A DNA stretch of 64,000 nt. Source: JBDSSS01 sp963764195 (GTDB lineage: Bacteria > Actinomycetota > Actinomycetes > Actinomycetales > Dermatophilaceae). The translations under genes were made by a program, and so were the position numbers. Positions 16,918-25,696 of this stretch are shown piece by piece (position 1 is the stretch's first letter; each line of letters begins with the position of its first letter). The notes under the pieces were generated by a model that worked only from the letters and a program-made list of their open reading frames with translations, was not told where the DNA came from and did not search any database. The stretch lies in contig CAVXRG010000008.1 in assembly GCA_963764195.1 (NCBI GenBank), forward strand, positions 62,001-126,000, in the 5' to 3' direction.

Positions 16918-18173
16918 TGCGAATCCTTGTGTATCCGCACGAGCTCGGTCTGGGTGGCAGCCAACTCAACGCAGTGGAACTCGCTGCCGCCGTGCGGGAC
17001 CTCGGACACGAGGTCGCCATCTACGGCAGACCCGGCTCCCTCGCCGACCGCATCGACGAGCTGGAGCTCGAAGTCGTCGAGTCGCCTCTCGAACCGGGGC
17101 GGCGGCCCAGTCAACGCGTCATCAGACACCTGCGTGCACTGGTCCGGCAGCGGTCGTTCGACATCATCCACGGTTACGAGTGGCCGCCCATCCTCGAGGC
17201 ACGACTCGCATCGCTGGACGGTGACTCCTGCTGCGTCGGCACCGTCATGTCGATGTCGGTTGCGCCGTTCATCCCCCGCCGGGTGCCCCTTGTCGTCGGC
17301 ACGGAGCAGATCGCCGACGAGGAGCGGACGACAGGCAGGACGGCGATCCGTGTGCTTGAGCCTCCCGTGGATCTGCAACACAACCATCCAGGCGTCGTGG
17401 AGGACACCCGTCCTTTTGCCGAAAGCCATGGCCTGGATCCGACCCGACCGACCGTCGTCGTCGTCTCACGACTTGCGCGAGAGCTGAAGCTCGAGGGCCT
17501 GCTCTGCGCCATCCGCACGGTTCCGGGGTTCGCGGCAGGGCGGGCCGTGCTCGTCGTCGTCGGCGACGGGCCGGAACGGGATTCAGTCGCACGCGCGGCC
17601 GAGGTGGCTAACGACGCAGCCGGCCGAGAGGCGGTCGTCCTCACGGGGGCGATGAACGACCCTCGCGCGGCATACACCGTCGCCGACGTCGTGCTCGGGA
17701 TGGGCGGATCCGCATTGCGTGCGATGGCGTTCGCGAAGCCTCTTGTCGTGCAGGGCGAGCTCGGCTTCTGGCGCGCACTGACGTCCGAGACAGTCGAAGA
17801 CTTCGGCTGGCAGGGGTGGTACGGCGTCGGGAGTGGGTCTGAACGGGGAGCCGAGGCCCTCCGTGCCGCCGTGGAGCCTCTCCTCGCCAGCCCAGAACTC
17901 CGGGCAGCCGCTGGTGCTTTCGCCTTGGACCTCGTCAGGTCGAAGTACGGTCTGGACGCTGCCGCGGCCAACCAGGTGCAGTTCTACGAAGCTGCCTTGG
18001 TCAACCGGGCGGGCCACCGCCTCGACATCTACGGTGACATAGTCGCTGCAGGTCGTTTCGCTGGTCATGTCGTCGGGCGAAAGGTGCAGCGCCGCATGGG
18101 GAGCGCAAGCACGGACGACTTCAACTCGCGACCCGTGGCCGGCGGCACCAGGAGACTGGCGGCTCGTTCGTGA
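16917..18173 (+). CDS. Glycosyltransferase, GT4-like
   Basis: The 418-residue protein begins MRILVYPHELGLGGSQLNAVELA, a typical GT-B N-terminal nucleotide-free domain, and has VVVVSRLARELKLEGL and VVVGDGPERDSV in the donor domain. The late ALRAMAFAKPLVVQGE replaces the usual EAMA(x)G(x)P motif. It probably adds one sugar of the EPS repeat unit at the inner membrane face. It overlaps the aminotransferase stop by one base (TGATG) and the next glycosyltransferase by four. The sugar is unknown. Confidence 0.82.
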   Translation: MRILVYPHELGLGGSQLNAVELAAAVRDLGHEVAIYGRPGSLADRIDELELEVVESPLEPGRRPSQRVIRHLRALVRQRSFDIIHGYEWPPILEARLASLDGDSCCVGTVMSMSVAPFIPRRVPLVVGTEQIADEERTTGRTAIRVLEPPVDLQHNHPGVVEDTRPFAESHGLDPTRPTVVVVSRLARELKLEGLLCAIRTVPGFAAGRAVLVVVGDGPERDSVARAAEVANDAAGREAVVLTGAMNDPRAAYTVADVVLGMGGSALRAMAFAKPLVVQGELGFWRALTSETVEDFGWQGWYGVGSGSERGAEALRAAVEPLLASPELRAAAGAFALDLVRSKYGLDAAAANQVQFYEAALVNRAGHRLDIYGDIVAAGRFAGHVVGRKVQRRMGSASTDDFNSRPVAGGTRRLAARS

Positions 18174-19438
18174 CCCAGACGCCCGTGCTGATCTACCTGG
18201 CCGGCGTCCCCTGGGACGCGGTGGAGGGCACAGACCATCGCCTAGTCCAACACCTGGACCGCGAGATGACGACCGTCTGGGTGGACCCGCCGACATCGAT
18301 GTTGAACGAGGGTCGTCCGAATGCCGAGGCCCAGCCTCAAGAGGGGCTGAGCAGAGTGCGCCCGGGGTTGTGGCGCCTCCATACCGTCACGATTCCCGGG
18401 CTCACTCGAACGGGGACGAGATCTGTGGTGCGATGGCAGATCGCCCATGCGGTCCGGCAATTGCCGGCCGCCTTCCCCGGCCGCGAGTTCGTCCTTTTTG
18501 CCAGCCGACCCGACGTGGACCTCAGGAACATGCCGGGAGCCCTCCGGGTGCTTCATGTGACCGACGACTTTGTAGCAGGCGCCGACCTGATGGGTCTGGG
18601 TGTCAGGTCCACTCGACGCAACCTTGACCGGGCGCTCGCGCACGCGGACGTGGTTCTCGCCGTCACCCCCGTGCTCGCCGAGCGATTGAGGCGCCCGGGC
18701 TTGGTCGTGGGGGTGCTTCCAAACGGTTGCGAGCCGAGCGTCCTGGTTGAGGAACCCGGCAGTCTCCCGCCGGGGGTCACCCTCACACATCCGATCGCCG
18801 GCGTCGTGGGGCAGTTGAACGATCGACTCGACATCAACCTCCTCGAGGACGTCGCCGACGCTGACGTGAGCCTGATGCTGATCGGACCACGTTGTGAGCG
18901 TCGGCCCGAAACTCGCCGGAGTCTGGATCGGCTGATCCGTCGGCCGAACGTGCAGTGGGTCGGACGCAAGCCCTATGACGAACTGCCGGCCTACCTCGGG
19001 GCGCTCCATGTGGGGTTGACCCCCTACGTCGACAGCGACTTCAACCGAGCGAGTGACCCACTCAAGACGCTCGAGTACCTGGCCGCCGGTCGTCCCGTCG
19101 TGACGACCGACCTGCCCGCGGCGCGGCGGCTCAGCACAGAGGTGGTCGACATCGCCCCCACCCGCGAAGATTTTGTCGCGGCCGTGGTGCGACGCGTCTC
19201 GGGTCCGCTCCGGCCCCACACTCGAGACCTGTGTCGAGCCGAGGCCGGCAAACACAGCTGGCAGGTTCGGGCGGCGCAGTTGGTAGAGCTCTTCGGGAGG
19301 GCACCCGTCTGGCCACACGACGAGGTGGCTGACGGGCTCGGTGCCCGCGATAAATCGGCCGCGGCCGCGAACCGTCTGGGCCAAGATCCGTCCCGGTCCT
19401 GCCTACCTCGACCCGAAACTCTGCAGGAGAACTCATGA
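18170..19438 (+). CDS. Glycosyltransferase, GT-B fold (GT4-like)
   Basis: The 422-residue protein opens with TPVLIYLAGVPWDAVEGTDHRL, then has LRVLHVTDDFVAGADLMG, GVLPNGCEPSVL, GVVGQLNDRLDINLL and the donor-domain ending DPLKTLEYLAAGRPVVTTDLPAARR. The layout matches UDP- or GDP-sugar glycosyltransferases of capsule loci. The GTG start overlaps the preceding stop (GTGA). The stop overlaps the second DegT gene by four bases. Confidence 0.84.
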   Translation: MTQTPVLIYLAGVPWDAVEGTDHRLVQHLDREMTTVWVDPPTSMLNEGRPNAEAQPQEGLSRVRPGLWRLHTVTIPGLTRTGTRSVVRWQIAHAVRQLPAAFPGREFVLFASRPDVDLRNMPGALRVLHVTDDFVAGADLMGLGVRSTRRNLDRALAHADVVLAVTPVLAERLRRPGLVVGVLPNGCEPSVLVEEPGSLPPGVTLTHPIAGVVGQLNDRLDINLLEDVADADVSLMLIGPRCERRPETRRSLDRLIRRPNVQWVGRKPYDELPAYLGALHVGLTPYVDSDFNRASDPLKTLEYLAAGRPVVTTDLPAARRLSTEVVDIAPTREDFVAAVVRRVSGPLRPHTRDLCRAEAGKHSWQVRAAQLVELFGRAPVWPHDEVADGLGARDKSAAAANRLGQDPSRSCLPRPETLQENS

Positions 19439-20537
19439 ACATCCCCCTCGTTGACCTCGTGGCGCAAATGCGCGAGATTGAAGAAGACGTCAAACCGGAC
19501 CTCACCCGGGTGTTCTCGTCCGCCTCGTTCATCGGGGGCGAGGACGTGGCCCGGTTCGAGGAGGAGTACGCGGAGTTCGTCGGTGTCGGGCACTGCGTGT
19601 CCATGGCCAACGGCACGGACGCCGTCGAGTTTGCCCTGAGAGCGGTGAATGTCGCGGGTGGTGAGGTCATACTCCCTGCCAACACCTTCATCGCCACGGC
19701 CGAGGCCGTGGTCCGGGCCGGAGCAACGCCTGTGCTCGTCGACGTCACCAGCGACACTTACCTGATAGACCCTGAGGGCGTGGCGAACGCATTGAACGAC
19801 CGGACGAGGGCCGTGGTTCCCGTGCACCTGTACGGTCAGATGGCCCCCGTGGAGCAGATCGAGAGTGCTGTCGCGAGTCGCGGAGTCGCCATCGTCGAGG
19901 ACGGCGCCCAGTCCCAGGGGGTGACTCGGGCCGGCCGATCGTCCGGCGCCTGGGGAAATATCGGTGCGACCAGTTTCTACCCGGGAAAGAACCTCGGTGC
20001 CGCGGGCGACGCGGGGGCGATCACGACGAATGATGCTGCCCTCGCTCGATCGCTGCGACTGCTTGGCTCTCACGGTAGTGAGCGCAAGTACATCCACGAC
20101 ACGATTGGCTTCAACTCGCTACTCGACACCGTTCAGGCAGTGGTCCTTCGTCACAAACTGCGACGCTTGACGGAGTGGAACAAGGCACGCAACCAGGTCG
20201 CTGAGCGCTATCTCGACCTTCTTTCGGGCGTAGAAGGGGTGGTGCTACCGGTCGTTGCGCGAGGCAACGAGCATGTGTGGCACCTGTTTGTGGTCCGGAC
20301 GCCCCGGCGGGACGAGGTGCTCGCTCGGCTACAGGCCATGGGAATCGGTGCGAGCGTCCACTATCCCGTCCCGATCCATCTCACCGGTGCATTCTCGGGT
20401 CTGGGTCAGACGCGAGGCGCATTTCCGGTCACAGAGGAGCTGGCGGATTCGGTACTGTCCCTTCCTATCCACCCGCATCTTGACGAGCATGCTCGCAATT
20501 CATCGTCAAGGCCCTCATTGAGGCGGTGTCTGCGTGA
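19435..20537 (+). CDS. DegT/DnrJ/EryC1 aminotransferase (second copy), C-terminal frameshift
   Basis: The protein begins MNIPLVDLVAQMREIEEDV and has SMANGTDAVEFALRA, EVILPANTFIATAEA, the VEDGAQSQG segment and the PLP lysine in FYPGKNLGAAGDAG, as in ErbS/QdtB-type sugar aminotransferases. Near 20496 the frame is lost: the conserved ending QFIVKALIEAVSA and its TGA at 20535-20537 lie in another frame. Restoring one C beside 20496 joins them. The uncorrected frame instead runs to 20610. A single-base sequencing dropout in CGCCAA is the simplest cause. Confidence 0.85.
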
Positions 20538-20591
20538 CCGGGTCGCGGTGCGGGCAGGCGGAGGGGTGTTTCCGAATCGGTGGGTACCCCG

Positions 20592-22086
20592 ATGGCCATG
20601 CCCGGTGTGACCCGCCCAAGTTCTCCGGACGAGACGCTTCGAAGTCGCGTCGGTCAGGGTGTCCGCTGGAGCCTGGCGAATACCGTCCTCAGCAGGGTCG
20701 TCTCGCTCGGGGCAGGCATTCTGCTTGCTCGGATCCTGGACCCCAAGGACTACGGTGTCTACGCCGTCGCGATGGTTGTCCTCACTGCTTTGCTCAGCAT
20801 GAACGAGCTGGGAGTCAGCCTCGCAGTGGTGCGTTGGCCGGGCGACGTCGGGAGGATCGCGCCGACGGTGGCGAAGTCTGCAGTAGGAGTCAGCGCCCTT
20901 CTCTACGTTCTTGCGTATGCGCTGGCACCCGCCTTCGCATCGACGCTCAACGCGCCAGGTGCGGCGCCCATGATCCGTCTCCTCAGCGTGTGCATCCTTG
21001 TCGATGCGGTCGCTGCGGTTCCGGCAGGGCTGATTACGCGTGAGTTCCAGCAGCGTCGACGGCTGGTCATTGATCTGGCGGGCTTCGCGTCCGGAACTGC
21101 GCTCACGATCGTCTTGGCGCTTTCCTGGGGGACACGGAGCATGGAGCCTGCTCTGGGGTTTCGTGGTCTCGAATGTCATCGTGGGCGCGATGTGCGTCGC
21201 GCTGGCGCCCACGTGGTATGGTCTTCCGGTTCCGACGCTGGTGTCGCCCGCGATCTGCTCGCGTTCGGTCTTCCACTCGCGGGGTCGAGCGGCGTCCTGT
21301 TCCTCCTGATGAACCTCGACTACGTCGTGGTGGGCAGGCTGCTCGGGGCGACTTCGCTCGGCTTTGACATATCTGCTCGCATTCAACGTGTGCTCCTGGC
21401 CCGTGAATCTCATCTCGACGGCGATGCGGCGTGTGACGCTGGCAGGATTCTCCCGAGCAGCCGAGAGCCCCGAGGGTGCGGGCGCGGCGTTCAGGAAGGC
21501 CGTTGTCATGGTCCTGACGGTCGCGCTGCCCATGGCTGTCCTTCTGGGCGTGTTCGCCGAGCCCCTCGTCGTTACTGCCTATGGCGACAAGTGGGCGCCC
21601 TCCGCCGATCCGTTGCGCTTTCTTGCCATCTTGGCCGTCACTCGGATTCTTGTCGACCTTCTTTACGATTTCTTGGTGGCGGTTGGCCGCAACCCCGCCA
21701 ACCTCATACTGCAGTCACTCTGGCTGCTTGCCGCCCTTCCTGCGCTCATTGTGGGCGCTCGCCTGATGGACATCACGGGAGTGGCCATTGGTCACGCCGT
21801 CGTAGCGGTCGTGGTCATCGGGCCGGCAATGGTGCTCATCGTTCACCGGTGTGGAATTCCCGTCACGCAGCTGGGTCGCGACTGCGCGCGCCCACTGCTC
21901 GGTGCTGTCGTCATGGCCGTCGTGGGCGCCGGAGTCATTCACTCGGACTGGAACTCGTGGCTCGTGATGCTCGGGGGTGGCGCGTTGTGTTCAGCCGCCT
22001 ACGTGCTGGTTGTCTGGCCGGTCCTTCGCGACCTTCGCGCAACCGTGGCGGGCGGACTCGGAAGCCGCTGTGGCGGCGCGGACTGA
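20592..22086 (+). CDS. Wzx-type polysaccharide flippase (MOP superfamily), at least three frameshifts
   Basis: The gene encodes about 495 residues of a multi-span exporter that flips lipid-linked repeat units. Segment 1 has RSRVGQGVRWSLANTVLSRVV and ILLARILDPKDYGVYAVAMVV. Near 21125 the frame moves to GAWSLLWGFVVSNVIVGAM, near 21230 to DLLAFGLPLAGSSGVLFLLM and near 21365 to YLLAFNVCSWPVNLISTAM, then stays open to the stop. All pieces match the WzxC/lipopolysaccharide-exporter family in order, with no in-frame stops. Start 20592 or 20598 is likely. Sequencing indels or a decayed gene are both possible. Confidence 0.75.
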
Positions 22087-22137
22087 GACCGAATCCGGAA
22101 AGGACCGTGGTCCATCCGTCGTCCGGTCCTGGGGAGG

Positions 22138-23190
22138 TCACGGCCGCTCAGAACCTGATGTGGTTGCGGTGGCGGTGTTACCGATGACAGCCACGACGCC
22201 AAGGTGATCTGCCTGATCAACGGCCAGGTTCTTGACCGAGAGGACCGTCAACGCGTCCGAGACGAGAATGTGGTCAATCTGAACGAGGGGCGGAACGGGA
22301 AGGCCCCAACGACGGATTGCGCCTGGTGCCGGGAACGTCGGCTGGAAACCGCCGTTCGTTCGCTCGACGGCGTCGCGATAGCCGAGCGACTGGATCTGGC
22401 GCAAGGGCAGGTGGTCGAGAGTCGCATTGAGGTCGCCCGCCAGTATCCGCGGGGAACCAGGCGTCAGGTGGGCCAGGCGATCCTCGATCTCACCGTAGTC
22501 GTGCGCCCACTTCGTCCCCTGGTAGGGCGGTGTCGGGTGTAGCGCGACCAAGGTGACCACGCCGAGTTGGGGCGTGTGGATCTCCAGACTCCGGGAGTCC
22601 CCACCACCTGAGATGAACGTGTCTCCTGAGATTGGATAGCGGCTCAACACGAGGGACCCGCGGTCGGTACCGGCCGAGTAGCGGAGCCGGCGCGGGAGGC
22701 CCGTCTCGAGCACGTCGACGCGTTGGTCAGGAGTCAGGTCACAGATGACAAGAACATCGACGGCGTTGGCACTGGCGACCCTCGCCAGCGAACTCGCGTC
22801 ACCGTACTCGAGGTTCTGGGTCATCACCACGAGCTCAGGCCCGCTGGAGGCAGCGTCGACGCCGCCGACGTACAGCGGCGCGATCCACGCGATGTGTAAA
22901 GCGACAGGGACCAGGCTGAGCACGGACAGCAGCGCACCGATGAAACTGAAGACGCGTCGGGAGAGCCAAGTCGCGGCGAGGCAGGCCGCGAGCAGCGTCA
23001 GGGAGGCCGGGACGCCCCACGGAGCGAGAGCTGCAATCTCCACCCCGCGACCGGAGAGCGGCTCATAGGTGCGGGGGAGCGTAAGCACGAGCATCACCCA
23101 CGTCAGGGGCGGCAAGCACAGCCAGACCAGCAGTGCGCCGACGAAGCGGAGCCAGCGTTGCAGCCATCGTGGTGGCCGGAGGGGCGTCAT
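22138..23190 (-). CDS. Membrane-anchored endonuclease/exonuclease/phosphatase (EEP) family protein
   Basis: The 350-residue protein has three hydrophobic helices in the first 120 residues and then an EEP catalytic domain that should face outward. Motifs are VMTQNLEYG (Asn), a second position CDLTP where most relatives have Glu, LHPTPP, GDLNATLDH, QIDHILVS and the final DHLGVV. Hydrolases of this fold cleave phosphodiesters in nucleic acids, lipids or sugar phosphates. In an EPS locus a role on phosphodiester-linked glycans is conceivable but unproven. Start 23190 (MTPLRPPRW) precedes the first helix; the longer open frame to 23346 looks non-coding. Confidence 0.82.
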   Translation of the reverse strand: MTPLRPPRWLQRWLRFVGALLVWLCLPPLTWVMLVLTLPRTYEPLSGRGVEIAALAPWGVPASLTLLAACLAATWLSRRVFSFIGALLSVLSLVPVALHIAWIAPLYVGGVDAASSGPELVVMTQNLEYGDASSLARVASANAVDVLVICDLTPDQRVDVLETGLPRRLRYSAGTDRGSLVLSRYPISGDTFISGGGDSRSLEIHTPQLGVVTLVALHPTPPYQGTKWAHDYGEIEDRLAHLTPGSPRILAGDLNATLDHLPLRQIQSLGYRDAVERTNGGFQPTFPAPGAIRRWGLPVPPLVQIDHILVSDALTVLSVKNLAVDQADHLGVVAVIGNTATATTSGSERP

Positions 23191-23239
23191 GGTCCGTGTC
23201 CCCGCCTTGTTACCGGAAGGGGTGCGCGATCCGTGGTCG

Positions 23240-24099
23240 TCAGCCCCAGGAGTCACGGCGGGCGAGGTGGGCCTTGAGGGCGTTGAGACCGTCCTTGCCG
23301 CTGACTCGGAGGATGCCGTTCTTGAGAGCGGACCGCCCTGTGTCACGGAGCAGGCGGGAGGGCCAGTTCACCAGCGCATCGCGGGCAACCTCGACGGCCG
23401 TGGCCTCGGTCACCCCGTCGAGAAGTTGGCCGAAGCCCTGTTGGTACGGGCTCCGATGGACTCGTCTTCCACGGACCCGGTTGCTGACGTTCGTGCCGTG
23501 GATGATCTGGAGCCAGGCGGGCGGCCCGGGCAGGTGAACGACAGGCATGTGCAACGGCAACCGGTTGTGCCAGTCAGCCCAGCAGGTCACCGGATCCTCG
23601 AGATCCTCGTACACGCTGCAGAAGGCGTTGTGGCGGTCTCGCCTGAGGTAGAGCGAGGACCCGGACATGAGCAGTCCCCTGTCGAAGTAGACAGCGGCCC
23701 GCGTGCCGGGGACGAAGCTCTGCTGGAGCCTCTCGAGGAAGTCACCCGCCAACGCATCGTCGTTGTCGAGGTTCGTGGTGATGAGCGGACCACTCGAGCG
23801 CCCCATTACCCGTTGGACGTCCCCCACCAGGTCGGACGCCGCGACAGTCTCTCGGTACACAGCCGTCAGCACCTCCTGCTCCTCGAGCGAGCGCAGGCCC
23901 TCGACGAGCCAGTCCGGCGACTCCGGGTCGAGGTACACGAGGCAGGCGTAGTTGTCGCTCGTCTGGGAGCGGATCGAGGCGCCGTGTAGCGCTCGAACAG
24001 GTCCGTGCGCTCCCGAAGCCAGCCGTCCTTCGCCCGGATCAGGCTCTCCACCCCCGGTGAGGGGAGGTTGTAGCGGGTGAGCAGTACGTGCGAGATCAT
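23240..24099 (-). CDS. Putative rhamnosyltransferase-type glycosyltransferase, one frameshift
   Basis: The N-terminus MISHVLLTRYNLPSPGVE...LFERYTAP starts at 24099. It continues, after one missing base near 23978, as SIRSQTSDNYACLVYLDPESPDWL, then TTNLDNDDALAGDFLERLQ, CSVYEDLEDPVT and LHGTNVSNR-like IHGTNVSNRVRG. This is the layout of the putative rhamnosyltransferase family (PF11316 type), a GT-A fold with a metal-binding DNDD. The restored protein is about 286 residues. It overlaps the upstream Wzz-type gene by four bases (ATGA). Confidence 0.8.
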
Positions 24100-24773
24100 G
24101 CGGCGTGTCGGGGGCGAGCACGCGGGGGCCTGACGGTCAACGGCGGAAGGCCCGTCGCGGCCCGGTCCAGCCAGAAGATCAGACCCGCGGTTGCGAGAAG
24201 GACGATGACGATGCCGGAGCCGACGGCTCGGATCTTGCTGCCGGACACCTCTACGACTGGAGCGGCGAACTGCGGTGACTCGATGATGAGCTGTTGTGAG
24301 GGCTGCACGTGCAGGCGACGCTGCAGGGCTGAGACTGCCTCCCGTAGCTTGGCCGTTTCCGCATCGAGCCTGGTGCGGACAGCTGCGGGGCTCGCCTCCA
24401 CGACCTGGACGTCGATGATCGGGTTGGGAATCGCAGTCGCCCACTGCCCACCAACGTCCCTGATCTTCGCCGATACCGCTCGACGCGCGCCCTCGCCATA
24501 AAGTGTCGCATCGGCCGAGTTGGAGCGCGGACTGACCTTGCCGTCATTCACGAGCCGCATGAGCACGGTCGCGGCAGGGACGGCCGTGGGGGGCGTGTCC
24601 TCGAGGCTGGTGTCCGCCGTTGTCGTCTGGGGCTGAACGACCGTCAGCGCTTCGGACGTCCAGTAGACCCTCTCGGGGGTGGTCGCCAGAACGGCCCCGA
24701 GCGCCACCAGCAGGCCGAGAACGACGACATACCAGTGCTGCTGCGCGAGGCTGAGGAACCGTCGGGATGTCAC
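24096..24773 (-). CDS. Wzz-like chain-length / polysaccharide co-polymerase protein
   Basis: The 225-residue protein has an N-terminal membrane helix (WYVVVLGLLVALGAVLATT), a periplasm-like outer region with a helical stretch (RTRLDAETAKLREAVSALQRRL), and a second helix (IVIVLLATAGLIFWL). There is no kinase domain. The two-helix layout is that of Wzz/PCP1 co-polymerases. The GTG at 24773 was chosen because GAGGAGG lies 5 bases upstream. It is divergent from another protein of the same architecture. Confidence 0.75.
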   Translation of the reverse strand: MTSRRFLSLAQQHWYVVVLGLLVALGAVLATTPERVYWTSEALTVVQPQTTTADTSLEDTPPTAVPAATVLMRLVNDGKVSPRSNSADATLYGEGARRAVSAKIRDVGGQWATAIPNPIIDVQVVEASPAAVRTRLDAETAKLREAVSALQRRLHVQPSQQLIIESPQFAAPVVEVSGSKIRAVGSGIVIVLLATAGLIFWLDRAATGLPPLTVRPPRARPRHAA

Positions 24774-24910
24774 GGCGCCTCCTCGCATGTGAGTTCTAGA
24801 AATCCCCGATGCGCTGGATCTCCGCTTTCGACGATTCTTGCACAGGCCCTCGGCTCCTATGTGAGAATCGGCGTGGGCGCTGGTTGCCCAAGAGACTTTT
24901 TGGGGGTTAG
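24774..24910. promoter_or_regulatory. Divergent gap between two Wzz-type genes
   Basis: This 137-base gap separates the minus-strand operon (Wzz-type, rhamnosyltransferase, EEP) from the plus-strand operon (Wzz-type, Wzy). It is less GC-rich than its surroundings, including TTCTAGAAAT and GACTTTTTGG, and must hold promoters in both directions. No clear -35/-10 pair can be assigned by eye. Confidence 0.4.
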
Positions 24911-25696
24911 GTGGACCTGCGGGACTTCGCTTCGACGCTGATGCGTCGGTGGTATGTGACGCTGGCCGTGGGCGTTCTCGCCATCGCCGGTGGCTACGGC
25001 GCGGCGCAGTCGATCGGCCCCACCTTCGTGGCCTCGGGCGCGGTTGTGCTCATCCCGCCGGAATCACGGATGGACAACGCCTTGAGGACGTCACCCTATG
25101 CGACGACCAACCCGCTCATGTACCTCGGAGGCCTGAACCAGGCGCGGGACCTGCTGGTGACGGCTGTGAGGAGCCAACGGGTCGTGGACGAGGTTACGTC
25201 GAACTACCCGGAGATCACTTACGAGGTCGGCGGAGACCCCACGTCTTCCGGGCCCATCGTCGTGATGACGGTCAGCTCGGGCTCGGCCCGGGCCTCCGTG
25301 GGTACGCTCGAGCTGCTCAACACCAAGTTCGCCACCGAGCTCGACCGGATCCAGACCGGCCTCGGGATCTCGGCCGCCAATCACATCGGTACCTTCCGCC
25401 TAGCGACGGACACCGTTCCCACGGTGCAGCGCAAGACACAGCTCCAGGTCGGTGTCGTCGGTGCCGCGGCGATTGCGCTGTTGGGACTCCTCCTTGTGGG
25501 CCTGCTCGACAGCCTGCTGAGGTCGCGGGGTGCGGCTTGGCCCGGTACGGGGCCCGCGATCCAAGCAGAGCGCACGACGCAGACGCGTAAGACATCCCGC
25601 GGTGAGGCTGGGGCTCGGGGCGCGCCACTCGACGAAGTCGATGAGGCTGGTGTCATGGCGAGGGTGGGCGGCAACCGGGACCTGACGGGCTCGTGA
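24911..25696 (+). CDS. Wzz-like chain-length / polysaccharide co-polymerase protein (second)
   Basis: The 261-residue protein begins MDLRDFASTLMRRWYVTLAVGVLAIAGGYGAA (shown to its first helix only in part), has an extracytoplasmic region and a second helix VGVVGAAAIALLGLLLVGLL near residue 180. The tail is charged and cytosolic, with no Walker motif. It resembles the N-terminal half of Wzc without the kinase. GTG 24911 is the likely start. Its stop overlaps the Wzy GTG by four bases, so the two are coupled. Confidence 0.78.
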   Translation: MDLRDFASTLMRRWYVTLAVGVLAIAGGYGAAQSIGPTFVASGAVVLIPPESRMDNALRTSPYATTNPLMYLGGLNQARDLLVTAVRSQRVVDEVTSNYPEITYEVGGDPTSSGPIVVMTVSSGSARASVGTLELLNTKFATELDRIQTGLGISAANHIGTFRLATDTVPTVQRKTQLQVGVVGAAAIALLGLLLVGLLDSLLRSRGAAWPGTGPAIQAERTTQTRKTSRGEAGARGAPLDEVDEAGVMARVGGNRDLTGS

